Assembly (NCBI GenBank): GCA_024742495.1
Contig: JANSYJ010000007.1
Location: forward strand, 96,035 to 160,034
DNA: 64,000 bases
Direction of reading: 5' to 3'
Origin: Bacteroidota bacterium
Lineage (GTDB): Bacteria; Bacteroidota; Bacteroidia; Flavobacteriales; Schleiferiaceae
Part shown: positions 46,773-55,148 of the stretch, in pieces
Numbering within the stretch: the stretch's first letter is position 1
Layout of the letters: every line of letters starts with the position of its first letter
Program-made: the position numbers and the translations under genes
Notes under the pieces: generated by a model
What the model was told of the DNA's origin: nothing
What the model saw: only the letters and a program-made list of their open reading frames with translations
Database searches by the model: none

Positions 46773-46931
46773 TTAGCCTTTGTAATTTCCTTCAGTAGAA
46801 ACAGATAGCTTTTTGCGGCCTTTGGCACGACGAGAAGCTAGAACTTTACGTCCACTAACACTCGACATTCTTTCACGGAATCCGTGCTTGTTAATTCTCT
46901 TACGTCTTGAAGGCTGAAAAGTACGTTTCAT
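46773..46931 (-). CDS. rpmH: 50S ribosomal protein L34
   Basis: A 52-residue basic ribosomal protein of the large subunit. Start [12 protein letters not shown], then [29 protein letters not shown] are the near-invariant L34 core. The C-terminal STEGNYKG extension is a short family-typical tail. The ATG is at 46929-46931. A perfect -7 box lies 53 bases before the start and a terminator follows, so it is a single-gene unit here; in most bacteria rpmH pairs with rnpA, which is not adjacent in this window. Confidence 0.97.
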   Translation of the reverse strand: MKRTFQPSRRKRINKHGFRERMSSVSGRKVLASRRAKGRKKLSVSTEGNYKG

Positions 46932-46983
46932 AACTAATTTATTTTACCAGTCCGGAGACTGTGGCGTTCCATTTTTCGGGCTG

Positions 46984-46991
46984 CAAATATA
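46984..46991 (-). promoter_or_regulatory. -7 box for rpmH
   Basis: Minus-strand TATATTTG, an exact TAnnTTTG match, 53 bases before the L34 start. The best -33 candidate at 18-20 bases is only a partial match (TTTA). Confidence 0.5.
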
Positions 46992-47031
46992 GGGTGATTT
47001 TATTAATAATAAAGAAAGGCCGAAATATTTT

Positions 47032-47988
47032 TCAGCTATTTTCTGGCTCCTCAATTTTACGAGCTTCCTCCAGCTCGGCATTGATCTTAAGTTCCGCAAT
47101 ACTGGCATTTAGTTCAAAGCCTATTATAAGGACCAGGGCATTGATGTAAATCCATAACATTATCACCATCAAGGTGCCGATAGATCCGTATAAGGTATTG
47201 TACTGGTTGAAGTTAGCTACATAAAAGCTAAATAGATAGGAACTCAGTAAAATTAAAACGGTAGCCAAAATGGCGCCGGGTGAAAAGAAGCGCCATTTGC
47301 GTTTGCCGGAAGGAGCAAAATTATAGACGAGCACGATACCAATAAATACAACGAAGATTAGTAGCATCGAGCGCACAACTTCTACCGCTAAAGAGGAAAT
47401 AGCTACCAGACCGAAGAAGTCTAAAAGGCCATTTAAAACATCACTACTAAAAATGATTACAATGATACCAATGATAAAATTGATGGCTATTACAATGGTA
47501 AGTCCAAGGCTAACCAGTAGTTGTTGCAAAAAGGACCTTTCTTCTATTTTGTGAATGGTTTGGTTAAAGTTGGTGATGATGGCACTTATGCCGTTGGTAG
47601 AGAAAAGCATCGCTAAAATAAAACCAACTGAAAGGAGGCCCTGCCGCTTATTATGCATTACATCTTGAATGGTGCTCTTTACAGCATCAAAAGTATCGGG
47701 CGGGAAGACGCGTTGGAAAACATTGAAAATCTCCGTTTCTAAGGACTCTACAGGGAAAAAGGGGATAAGGGTGAAGAAGAATATAATTCCTGGGAAGAGC
47801 GCCAAGAAAAATGAAAAGGCGATGGAGCTTGCCCGACTGGTAATACTGCCTTGGATAATGCCGCGGAAGAAAAAGATGGAAACAGCATAAAGACTTAATC
47901 CATCGAATAATGGAAGTTCAATCTTGCGGGTTTGTTGCGCCACTCTTTCGCTCAGCCAATGCCATCGATCTTTAAGCCTCTTCCACAT
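47032..47988 (-). CDS. YihY/BrkB family inner-membrane protein
   Basis: A 318-residue protein with about six membrane helices. The N-terminal FFRGIIQGSITSRASSIAFSFFLALFPGIIFF segment, with the GS-x3-RA-x-IAF motif, is the family signature. Once called ribonuclease BN, the family is now regarded as a putative transporter or virulence-linked membrane protein; no substrate is known. It has its own -7 box (TAATTTTG, minus strand, 47993-48000) right before the start. The gene stands alone between the flippase and rpmH. Confidence 0.9.
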   Translation of the reverse strand: MWKRLKDRWHWLSERVAQQTRKIELPLFDGLSLYAVSIFFFRGIIQGSITSRASSIAFSFFLALFPGIIFFFTLIPFFPVESLETEIFNVFQRVFPPDTFDAVKSTIQDVMHNKRQGLLSVGFILAMLFSTNGISAIITNFNQTIHKIEERSFLQQLLVSLGLTIVIAINFIIGIIVIIFSSDVLNGLLDFFGLVAISSLAVEVVRSMLLIFVVFIGIVLVYNFAPSGKRKWRFFSPGAILATVLILLSSYLFSFYVANFNQYNTLYGSIGTLMVIMLWIYINALVLIIGFELNASIAELKINAELEEARKIEEPENS

Positions 47989-47992
47989 GGAG

Positions 47993-48000
47993 CAAAATTA
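47993..48000 (-). promoter_or_regulatory. -7 box for the yihY-like gene
   Basis: Minus-strand TAATTTTG, match to TAnnTTTG, four bases before the start codon. That spacing implies a leaderless or very short leader; no TTTG -33 box was found. Confidence 0.3.
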
Positions 48001-48031
48001 CAATTATGGCTTTGGATTGCGAGCTTAAAAT

Positions 48032-49462
48032 TTAGCTTTTCAGAAATTTAAAGACCTTAAAATCGTCTAGAGCTTTACTGAACTTAAATAAAATAAGGAG
48101 TAGGCCAAAAGCATAGCTATTGCCTGCCACCAATTTTAACCATAATGGCCAGTCCGTGTTTGCCATCAGCGAAAGCGCAAAAAGACTAATTCCCATGCAA
48201 AAAAGTAAAACCCAATAAGCTTTACTTAGGGGAATTAGCTTAAAGAGTTTTTGCACAATAAAGAGCTTGAACAAATTAAATAGGCTTATGGCAATTAGAC
48301 TAGCTAGGGCAGCGCCTGTTAGGCCCAGTATGGGGATAAGGAGCCAGTTTCCAAGCACGGTTAGCGCCAGTAAAAATAGACCCGAGTAAAAATTAAAGTG
48401 TTGTTTATTTGAAACGGTTAGTATCATTCCGTTTATGCCGGTGGCGCCTTTTACTACTTCGCCCAAGCCGATGCATAAGACCACCATCGGGAAGGCTTCA
48501 AAATGATATCGAAGCGGTAAAAAGTAAAGCAGAATATCGAGGTTAGTGACAATTAAAAGCAGTAAAAAGCCGGTAATGGCCAATTGCGTGATGGCCGATT
48601 TTTTATAGAGCTTGTCAATTTCCGCAAGATCATCTCTCGCCCAAGCTTTTGCTACAAATGGTCTGATGGATGCAATTACCGATTTCACTGGCACGGATAC
48701 CACGCTACCGATAAAAAAGGCAATGAAGTAAAATGCCACTTCAGCGCTACCAAGCATAGACTTGATCATTAAGATATCAATCTTGGATACAAGAAATATA
48801 GACCCTGTTGCTAGCATCACCATCAATCCATATTGCAGATTGCTTTTTTGATCTACCAATTGAGGCTGCCATTTTAATGGGGGAAGATCAGGTTTGGCAT
48901 AGAGAAGCATGATTATGAGATGAGACAAATAACCCAGTCCAAAAACCAAGTAAAATGCTTGAAGGCCCTCCTCTATAAAAAGACTAGAGGCCAAAGCTAA
49001 GGTGATGACTAGTCGACGGAAGACATTGCGCAAAAACTGGGGAAGAACAACTTTATTATGATGTTGGCTTAGCGCCGAAAGAAGCTCGAAATAAATGATG
49101 CTTAGGCAAACGATGAAACCTATTAGGGCATTGGGTACCTTGTATATTTCGAGATACTGAATTAGGGCCAGGCTGATTCCCAATAGCAGCCCAATAATAC
49201 TAATCCCCACCAGCATGTAGGTCCACAATGCCGCTCTCTTTTCGCGACTAAGTTTTGGGAAAAAAACCACCACTGATGTAGGAAAGCCTAAGTGAGCAAA
49301 TGTGGCAATGATGGTAATAATGGCCATGAGGCTTTGAAAGTCGCCATAGGTCTCTGGTTCGAAAATCCTTGGAAAAAGGATCATCGTATTTAAAGCCCCT
49401 AGGCCAACGCCGATATAGGAATTAATGGAATTGAAAAATGATTGTTTGGCAACTTTACCCAT
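48032..49462 (-). CDS. Polysaccharide flippase of the MATE/Wzx-type fold
   Basis: A 476-residue membrane protein with 12-14 helices and no large soluble domain, and the N-terminal MGKVAKQSFFNSINSYIGVGLGALN pattern of Bacteroidota oligosaccharide flippases (a G-x2-LG-x-LN(T/M) turn). It would move a lipid-linked oligosaccharide across the inner membrane. It follows a glycosyltransferase, a sulfotransferase and an acetyltransferase on the same strand, 100 bases after the glycosyltransferase, so it probably exports the glycan they build. The lipid-linked sugar is unknown. Confidence 0.9.
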   Translation of the reverse strand: MGKVAKQSFFNSINSYIGVGLGALNTMILFPRIFEPETYGDFQSLMAIITIIATFAHLGFPTSVVVFFPKLSREKRAALWTYMLVGISIIGLLLGISLALIQYLEIYKVPNALIGFIVCLSIIYFELLSALSQHHNKVVLPQFLRNVFRRLVITLALASSLFIEEGLQAFYLVFGLGYLSHLIIMLLYAKPDLPPLKWQPQLVDQKSNLQYGLMVMLATGSIFLVSKIDILMIKSMLGSAEVAFYFIAFFIGSVVSVPVKSVIASIRPFVAKAWARDDLAEIDKLYKKSAITQLAITGFLLLLIVTNLDILLYFLPLRYHFEAFPMVVLCIGLGEVVKGATGINGMILTVSNKQHFNFYSGLFLLALTVLGNWLLIPILGLTGAALASLIAISLFNLFKLFIVQKLFKLIPLSKAYWVLLFCMGISLFALSLMANTDWPLWLKLVAGNSYAFGLLLILFKFSKALDDFKVFKFLKS

Positions 49463-49562
49463 AAATAAATTTAAAGCCTAGGGCGGGTTTTAAGACAGAT
49501 CCTTGCAAAGTAAAGCATTCCAACTTTTGAAGTAGAATAGATTTGACGCGCTTAATTTGATC

Positions 49563-50735
49563 CTAAGAATTAGCAATATTTTGAAAGGTATCCACATAAA
49601 GTGCTTGGATTGAGCTTCTTTCGTATTCAGATAGTATCTTTTCGAAATCGGCCTCTTTAAAAGGCTCATTGATTATGTTGTGGATGATTTTATCTGCTAA
49701 TTCCTGGGCATCTGCATAAAAGTCAAAAGCGGCTGCTATACTTTTCGGAATTTCATAAGCCTTATCGATTAAAGCTGGTTTATGGTAACGTATTACGTCG
49801 TTTACACTGCCGGATATTTTGGTTTTCCCGTACCACTCGGTGTAAATGGTAAAACGCGTTTTTATTCGGGTAGGAATAATTAATAGCTGACTATTGTAAA
49901 CTTCTCTTTCAAACTCTGTTTGTGGCACAAAGCCCTGGTAGTAGTGTAATTGGAAGTGCTTTGATTTAAGCTTTTCCAGAGCTTGAATGATGCTATTCCC
50001 ATACTTACCTTTTGGTTTTCCAAGTAGGCATAATCTCAGTTTTAAGTTTTGAGCTTTAAGCTGAGGCTGAAGCCGGACAATGGCTTTCACTAATAGCTCA
50101 TAGTCTCTATTTCTTTGGTCTATTTTACCGATAACACTTATCTGAAATTCATTCTTAGGTGAATTGCCTGATTTTGACTTATGCTCCCAAAATGAAAAAG
50201 GCAGGCTCCAACACCGGGCCGCTGATAGTTGATATTGATTTAGACAAAATTCTTTGATGAGCTCATTAGGGAAGGCGAAATGATCCACTTTCTTCAGAGC
50301 CACTTTTCGGTATTTAAGCTCCTGTTGGAGGAGGACCTTGCGAATGAAGTGCGAAAAATCCTTCCATAAGAAAAAAGGCTTCCAAATTATTTGGTAGCTC
50401 TTTTTAAAGGTAGCGAAGCTACTATTCGCATTGTGCACCCTGAGCACTATTGGCTTGTTAAAGTTTAGCTCAGCCCAAGTTTTAAATTGAGAAGCCATGG
50501 TGTTCACAAGGATCAAGTCGCATTGGTTAATTTGCTGAGAATGCGATTTTAGAAATTTCTCTAAGCTATGCTGATCTTCTTTGGTTTTTACTTTTAGCTC
50601 ATCTGGCCAGGCGACTTTTTCCCAAATTGCTTCCGTGGTAAAAACCTGCAGATCAAGTTCTGATCCATTGAGGATTTCCAAAGTGTTTCTAAGCACTTCG
50701 GCATGGTAATCAAATTCAAGAATTGAAATCCTCAT
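49563..50735 (-). CDS. Putative glycosyltransferase (GT-B, family 4-like)
   Basis: A 390-residue cytoplasmic protein. The first half has Rossmann-like strands (ISILEFDYHAEVL, DLILVNTMASQFK, PIVLRVHNANSS); the second half shows ISVIGKIDQRNRDYELLVKAI, LRLCLLGKPKGKYG and LHYYQGFVPQTEFEREVYNSQLLIIP, then GS-x-NDVIRYHKPALI, the fold and motif order of GT4 donor domains. The E-x7-E site is not clear (GSVNDVIRYHKPALI lacks a standard Glu pair), so activity is uncertain. Its N-terminal end overlaps the sulfotransferase gene by 20 bases, implying co-translation. Confidence 0.7.
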   Translation of the reverse strand: MRISILEFDYHAEVLRNTLEILNGSELDLQVFTTEAIWEKVAWPDELKVKTKEDQHSLEKFLKSHSQQINQCDLILVNTMASQFKTWAELNFNKPIVLRVHNANSSFATFKKSYQIIWKPFFLWKDFSHFIRKVLLQQELKYRKVALKKVDHFAFPNELIKEFCLNQYQLSAARCWSLPFSFWEHKSKSGNSPKNEFQISVIGKIDQRNRDYELLVKAIVRLQPQLKAQNLKLRLCLLGKPKGKYGNSIIQALEKLKSKHFQLHYYQGFVPQTEFEREVYNSQLLIIPTRIKTRFTIYTEWYGKTKISGSVNDVIRYHKPALIDKAYEIPKSIAAAFDFYADAQELADKIIHNIINEPFKEADFEKILSEYERSSIQALYVDTFQNIANS

Positions 50736-51546
50736 AGGCCGTGAGTAAGGGAGATTTTAAGGACTTTAAGGACTGTTTCAGCTGTTTGTATTCAGCGTCG
50801 CTAAGCCGCTCTTTTACCTTGTCTTGTAGTTTGAGTTCTTTTTGATTATTACTTTTCCAATCCTCACTAGCAAGGCTAATATTGGCGGCTTCCTTTTGAT
50901 AGGCTTCCAAGAGATTGTCCGTTTTAAGGCCTAAAAAGTTGAGGGCTTTGGCGATGCTTTTTTCAGGTTTAAGAACCACGTCTTCATAATGCAAGTGAAG
51001 GTGATTCTTTTGGCCGAAATAGCCTTCGCTTATTTTTAGTTCAGTCCGATAGCGCTTGATAGCTTTTTCGAGGGAGGCCTGTTTAAAGGCGGTTGGATGT
51101 GATTTACTAACTGAATAAAGAGCCGAAATATTAGCCTTGGGCTCCCTGAGGGTGTGAATGAAATAACAGTCGGGGCAATTTTTCTGTATCAGATCTATAT
51201 AGTGAAGATGCATGGGGGTTTTTTCAATCCAAGCTTTACACCGCTTATCCCGAGTTTTCTCATCCATAAAGTTGAGAAAGTACTTCGTCCATTGATTTAG
51301 GTTTCGACGGTCACTTTCATTTGGACTGAATTCAAGGTCCATTTCCATGGACGTCAGCAGCTTCCTTATTTTTTCAATTTGTTTTTCGGATGGACGATGA
51401 AATAAACGCAGGTATTTATTTTTGGGGATGGAGTAGGCGAAAAAATGCGTTTCGGGTAAACTGAAAACATCCGGATGGCTGCTTAAAAAGCTTTGAACTA
51501 AAGTAGTTCCAGACCGTGCTGTGCCTACAATGAAAATGCGTTTCAT
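50716..51546 (-). CDS. Sulfotransferase family protein
   Basis: A 276-residue PAPS-dependent sulfotransferase. The 5'-phosphosulfate loop is at the start (IFIVGTARSGTTLVQSFL, about residues 3-21, T-x-RSGTT), and the 3'-phosphate-binding segment is LREPKANISALYS (about 138-150). The middle W-x-EKTP-x-H segment fits the family. It would transfer sulfate to a sugar or a lipid-linked glycan in the neighbouring glycosyltransferase and flippase pathway. Overlap with the glycosyltransferase gene by 20 bases suggests tight coupling. The PAPS-forming genes are not in this window. Confidence 0.85.
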   Translation of the reverse strand: MKRIFIVGTARSGTTLVQSFLSSHPDVFSLPETHFFAYSIPKNKYLRLFHRPSEKQIEKIRKLLTSMEMDLEFSPNESDRRNLNQWTKYFLNFMDEKTRDKRCKAWIEKTPMHLHYIDLIQKNCPDCYFIHTLREPKANISALYSVSKSHPTAFKQASLEKAIKRYRTELKISEGYFGQKNHLHLHYEDVVLKPEKSIAKALNFLGLKTDNLLEAYQKEAANISLASEDWKSNNQKELKLQDKVKERLSDAEYKQLKQSLKSLKSPLLTAYEDFNS

Positions 51547-51566
51547 TTTACAAATTAAGTGAATGA

Positions 51567-52169
51567 TCAGCTCTTGGTGATATCTATGGCGGGAACACCG
51601 GCAAAAGTTCTACCGGGAGGCACGTCTTCCGTGACAACCGCGCCCGCTCCTATGGTGGCACCTGCCCCAACTTTTAGGTAGGGTAGTATTACGGCATTCG
51701 TTCCTACAAAGACTTCCTTTTCAAGTTTTACCCCACCACTCAGGCGAGCCCCGGGCATTAAGGAGCAATAATCTCCTATCGTACAATCATGACCAATAGT
51801 ACATTGCAGGTTTATCATTACAAATTCACCAATTTCAACATTAGTAGAAATTACATTCGCAGCGGTAATTAAACTACCACGGCCGATTGCGATTTGCTCA
51901 GGATCAAGAAAAATTACAGTGGGGTGGATAAGTTTGGGGAAATTATGCCCCTTTGATATTTTTCCTTTTATGATTTTACGAGTTTTTGGCGCACCAACCG
52001 CCAGGGCAATGGCGGCGTTATTGGGAATTTCTTCAAGCCTTTTCACATTTGCTTTAGGATTGTCATCGTGGTATTCAATGGAGCTAAATCCTGCCGCCTG
52101 CGCGAGAGCTTTTATTTCTGGAGCGAAACTACCGGCAGGTGCTATGTGTAGCGTATTTTCATTACTCAT
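51567..52169 (-). CDS. Left-handed beta-helix acetyltransferase, PglD/NeuD type
   Basis: A 200-residue acyltransferase. N-terminal Rossmann part with HIAPAGSFAPEIKALAQAAG (about 8-27), then a left-handed beta-helix of hexapeptide repeats (about 95-185; VISTNVEIGEFVMINLQCTIGHDCTIGDY with IGHDC-x-IGD). NeuD O-acetylates sialic acid and PglD N-acetylates UDP-4-amino-sugar; the fold fits both. Together with the PglC-like transferase and PglE-like aminotransferase on the other side of nadC, a PglD-type role is attractive. First gene of the leftward glycan group; it diverges from nadC across 225 bases. Confidence 0.85.
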   Translation of the reverse strand: MSNENTLHIAPAGSFAPEIKALAQAAGFSSIEYHDDNPKANVKRLEEIPNNAAIALAVGAPKTRKIIKGKISKGHNFPKLIHPTVIFLDPEQIAIGRGSLITAANVISTNVEIGEFVMINLQCTIGHDCTIGDYCSLMPGARLSGGVKLEKEVFVGTNAVILPYLKVGAGATIGAGAVVTEDVPPGRTFAGVPAIDITKS

Positions 52170-52394
52170 TTTGTAAAAGTAGATAATCAGGTGGAGCTGG
52201 CTTCATTTAGATGGCTTGGCAATTTCACCTTATTAGTTAGGATTTAGGAAGAAGCCTTACATTTCAAAATGCTTTTCAGCAAGGCTTTATAGAATTGGCA
52301 TCAGCATTTCTTTTCTTTGCCCTTCCGTCTATGCTCTTTTCGGTTAAGGCGGAAAAACCTCTATAGTACAGCGTATTTTTAAATCATAATTTTA
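52170..52394. other. Divergent spacer between the acetyltransferase gene and nadC
   Basis: 225 bases with no gene. I find no TAnnTTTG box at the expected place on either strand (nearest is TACATTTC at about 52258-52265) and no strong inverted repeat. Both promoters probably lie here but cannot be placed. Confidence 0.5.
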
Positions 52395-53261
52395 ATGTCA
52401 AGCACAAAGTACCACGAACTCATTAAAGCAGCTTTAAAGGAAGATATTGGCGATGGCGATCATAGTTCTAACTGCGCTTTTCCCATAGGTTTAAATGGGA
52501 AAATGCATTTATTGGTTAAAGAGCAAGGTATACTGGCAGGAGTGCAAGTTGCCAGGGAGGTTTTTAATCTGGTAGACTCCTCCATTAAAATGCATGTTGA
52601 GATTGAGGATGGCAGTCCTGTAAATTACGGAGATATTGCTTTTTATGTAGAGGGTCCTGCCCATAGTCTGCTCCAAGCGGAAAGGCTTGCACTTAATTTA
52701 ATGCAACGCATGAGCGGGATTGCAACTAAAACCCGCAAGCTCGCAGATCGCATTGCCCACACTAAGGCTCAGCTTCTAGATACTCGAAAAACTACCCCTC
52801 ATTTAAGACTGTTTGAAAAGGAAGCCGTTCGTTGGGGTGGTGGTCGAAATCATCGCTTTGGATTGTTTGATATGATTATGTTAAAGGATAATCACGTCGA
52901 TTTTGCTGGCGGCATTAAACCAGCGGTGCAAAAAGCATTGGATTATAAGGACAAGCATAATTTAGATATCCCTATTGAGGTTGAGGTTCGCGATTTTAAA
53001 GAGCTCAATGAGGTCCTTGCCCTTGAGGGCGTTTTAAGAGTGATGTTTGATAATTTCTCCGTTCAGGATACCATTGAAGCAGTGAAAATAGTTGCGGGTA
53101 AAATCGAAACGGAGTCCTCAGGAGGCATCACTGGAGAAACCTTGGTTCCCTATGCCGAAACTGGGGTGGACTTTATCTCTATGGGGGCCTTAACCCATAG
53201 TGTAAGTGGCTTGGATATGAGTTTGAAGGCGGAGCTAAAGAACTATAAATCCAATATTTAG
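52395..53261 (+). CDS. nadC: Nicotinate-nucleotide pyrophosphorylase (quinolinate phosphoribosyltransferase)
   Basis: Converts quinolinate and PRPP to nicotinate mononucleotide in de novo NAD synthesis. The 288 residues carry the NadC order: KEDIGDGDHSS (about 15-25), ALNLMQRMSGIATKT (about 99-113), the substrate loop LLDTRKTTPHLR (about 127-138), and the AVRWGGGRNHRFGLFDMIMLKDNH block with its Arg-Lys-His set, and the C-terminal SSGGIT. It begins the rightward group beside a sugar transferase whose TTG start lies one base after its stop. The nadA and nadB genes are absent here. Confidence 0.94.
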   Translation: MSSTKYHELIKAALKEDIGDGDHSSNCAFPIGLNGKMHLLVKEQGILAGVQVAREVFNLVDSSIKMHVEIEDGSPVNYGDIAFYVEGPAHSLLQAERLALNLMQRMSGIATKTRKLADRIAHTKAQLLDTRKTTPHLRLFEKEAVRWGGGRNHRFGLFDMIMLKDNHVDFAGGIKPAVQKALDYKDKHNLDIPIEVEVRDFKELNEVLALEGVLRVMFDNFSVQDTIEAVKIVAGKIETESSGGITGETLVPYAETGVDFISMGALTHSVSGLDMSLKAELKNYKSNI

Positions 53262-53262
53262 T

Positions 53263-53838
53263 TTGGGCTTTGACCTGAAATATTTGATTGAGGCCCTTTT
53301 AGCTTTATTCTTACTGCTAGTGGCGCTCCCTTTGCTGTTGCTGCTAATGCTTTATTTGGGGATAAGATTAAAACAATCACCGTTTTTCATTCAAGAACGT
53401 TGTGGCTTAAAAGGAAAGCCATTCAAGATACTAAAACTCAGAACCCTCACTAATAGCGTGATTTGGGACGAGGGGAATCACGAACTGCCTTTTGAACTTC
53501 AGTTTCTTAGAGATAGCGGACTAGATGAGTTACCTCAATTGCTTAATATCATTTTAGGTCAGATGAGTTTCATTGGACCTCGACCGCTTTTGATGGATTA
53601 TTTGAAATGGTATGATGCTCGGCAAATTATTAGGCATGAGGTTAAGCCGGGAATAACTGGCTTGGCTCAAATAAAAGGAGGAAATGCTCTAACTTGGAAG
53701 CAGCGATTGGAGTGGGATCGAATTTATGTTCTAAAGCAATCGCCTCAGTTAAACTGTTTTATCCTAAAACAGACCTTGCTGCAGCTAAGAAGAAAAGACG
53801 CCGGAATAAACTCGCCCTTTTTTAATGGAGAAAACTAA
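53263..53838 (+). CDS. Small bacterial sugar-phosphate transferase (PglC-like)
   Basis: Monotopic phosphoglycosyl transferase of 191 residues that puts a sugar phosphate on undecaprenyl phosphate, the first membrane step of glycan assembly. Re-entrant hydrophobic helix about 8-30, then FFIQERCGLKGKPFKILKLRTL, the catalytic Asp-Glu pair in DELPQLLNIILGQMSFIGPRPLL, and RHEVKPGITGLAQIKGGNALTW with KQRLEWDRIYV. The size is that of PglC rather than the 460-residue WcaJ type. The only start that keeps the helix is TTG at 53263; an ATG 28 codons later would remove it. The aminotransferase gene overlaps its end by 14 bases. Confidence 0.88.
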   Translation: MGFDLKYLIEALLALFLLLVALPLLLLLMLYLGIRLKQSPFFIQERCGLKGKPFKILKLRTLTNSVIWDEGNHELPFELQFLRDSGLDELPQLLNIILGQMSFIGPRPLLMDYLKWYDARQIIRHEVKPGITGLAQIKGGNALTWKQRLEWDRIYVLKQSPQLNCFILKQTLLQLRRKDAGINSPFFNGEN

Positions 53839-54940
53839 AGATTACCGAATAAAACTTTGCGAACCTCATTTGGGTCAAGAGGAAAAAGAGGCTGTTGCGG
53901 AGACTATTGATTCTGGCTGGATTGGTCCCAATGGCCCGCATGTTGGCTTGTTTAGAAGGGAGCTGGAAAATTATTTCGGTCCAGAAAGACAGGTGTTATT
54001 GACCAATTCTGGTACCTCTGCCTTGCATTTGGGCTTGATGGCCTTGGGTGTAAAGGCAGGGGATATTGTGCTAGTTCAAAGTTTCTCTTATGCGGCACCG
54101 GCATTCGCTGTACGTTATTTGGGAGCAGAGCCAATTTTTATCGGTTCAGAGGAGTCTACTTGGAATATGGATCCTATATACCTTGCCAAGGCTATTGAAG
54201 ACTTAAAGAGTCGTGGGCTACTTCATCGAATAAAGGCAATAATTCCGGTACACATTTACGGTAATCCTGCTAATATGATGGATATTGACAGCATCGCCAA
54301 ATCGCATGATATTCCCGTTTTTGAAGATGCGGCCCAGGCTTTCGGAAGCGTTTCAAATAGGCGGAAAGTGGGTTCGGGCCCATGGCTTACATCCTTTAGC
54401 TTTAATGCGAATAAAGTTCTAACAACCGGGGGAGGAGGTGCCGTTGTAAGTTGTGATTCCAAAGTGATTAATCAACTCGAGAAAATTGCCAATCAATCTA
54501 AATTAAAAAGCGGTAGCTACGATCACGATCAACTGGGTTATAATTATACAATGACCAATTTAAATGCCGCTATGGGCAGAGTGCAGTTGAGGCGAATTGA
54601 TGACTTATTAAGAAAAAGAAAAGATCTTTTTGAAGATTACACTAAGGGTTTAAACAGCTACGGTGAGTTTCAGGGTGAGTTGAAAGACTCCAAGTCAAAT
54701 CATTGGATGTCAACAATATTACTCAGGGGCAAGGTTCCCGAGTTGTTTTATAATTCAGCTCTGAATATTCAATATGGTCACACTTTTATTCCCTTGCATA
54801 GAACAATAGCTTTCCAAGGGTCAGAGTATTATGGAGGGGAGTATGAACTTGAACTTTCTAAGAATCTTTTAGTACTTCCAAGTGGTAAAAATGTGGAAGC
54901 TAACTTAGTAATTGAAGATGTATTGCGTAAAATTGATTGA
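53825..54940 (+). CDS. DegT/DnrJ/EryC1/StrS family PLP aminotransferase (PglE/LegC-like)
   Basis: PLP-dependent sugar aminotransferase of 371 residues, converting a keto sugar nucleotide to an amino sugar. The PLP lysine is in SFNANKVLTTGGGG (about 191-204), the aspartate in FEDAAQAFGS (about 166-175), and TNSGTSALHLGLMALG (about 59-74) is the substrate and PLP-phosphate loop. The general layout resembles C. jejuni PglE, which forms UDP-4-amino-4,6-dideoxy-GlcNAc. Its coupling to the PglC-like transferase supports making an amino sugar loaded on lipid. No 4,6-dehydratase that would make its substrate is in this window. Confidence 0.88.
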   Translation: MEKTKDYRIKLCEPHLGQEEKEAVAETIDSGWIGPNGPHVGLFRRELENYFGPERQVLLTNSGTSALHLGLMALGVKAGDIVLVQSFSYAAPAFAVRYLGAEPIFIGSEESTWNMDPIYLAKAIEDLKSRGLLHRIKAIIPVHIYGNPANMMDIDSIAKSHDIPVFEDAAQAFGSVSNRRKVGSGPWLTSFSFNANKVLTTGGGGAVVSCDSKVINQLEKIANQSKLKSGSYDHDQLGYNYTMTNLNAAMGRVQLRRIDDLLRKRKDLFEDYTKGLNSYGEFQGELKDSKSNHWMSTILLRGKVPELFYNSALNIQYGHTFIPLHRTIAFQGSEYYGGEYELELSKNLLVLPSGKNVEANLVIEDVLRKID

Positions 54941-55039
54941 TAATAATGCAATCGCTCAGGGATGATGTAAGAATAGATCATCAATTAACCCATTCGTCCT
55001 CATATTTCACTAATAATTCACAGCAAACTGTTTCTTGAC

Positions 55040-55070
55040 TTTGTCGGTGTAAATTCTATTTGTAATTTTG
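55040..55070 (+). promoter_or_regulatory. Strong Bacteroidota promoter of the nonulosonic acid operon
   Basis: TTTG at 55040-55043 and TAATTTTG (TAnnTTTG) at 55063-55070, spaced exactly 19 bases: the best promoter match in the window. Transcription should start at about 55077, giving a leader of roughly 65 bases before the regulator gene. Confidence 0.75.
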
Positions 55071-55074
55071 CACC

Positions 55075-55091
55075 GAGTAAAATACTTACTC
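55075..55091 (+). promoter_or_regulatory. Hairpin at the start of the leader RNA
   Basis: GAGTAA (55075-55080), a five-base loop and TTACTC (55086-55091) form a six-base stem right at the predicted transcript start. It could stabilise the RNA or be a protein site overlapping the start; no ligand or T-tract follows. Confidence 0.4.
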
Positions 55092-55148
55092 AAAAACAGG
55101 GTAGTTTCTCAGATCATTGTCTGGGACTGACCAGGCGAAGCTTTGTCA

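Noticed and set aside
54941..55142. Riboswitch or ops/JUMPstart element in the leader of the glycan operon
   Set aside because: Only a promoter and a six-base hairpin are visible; GGCGGTAG is absent and no aptamer fold is recognisable.
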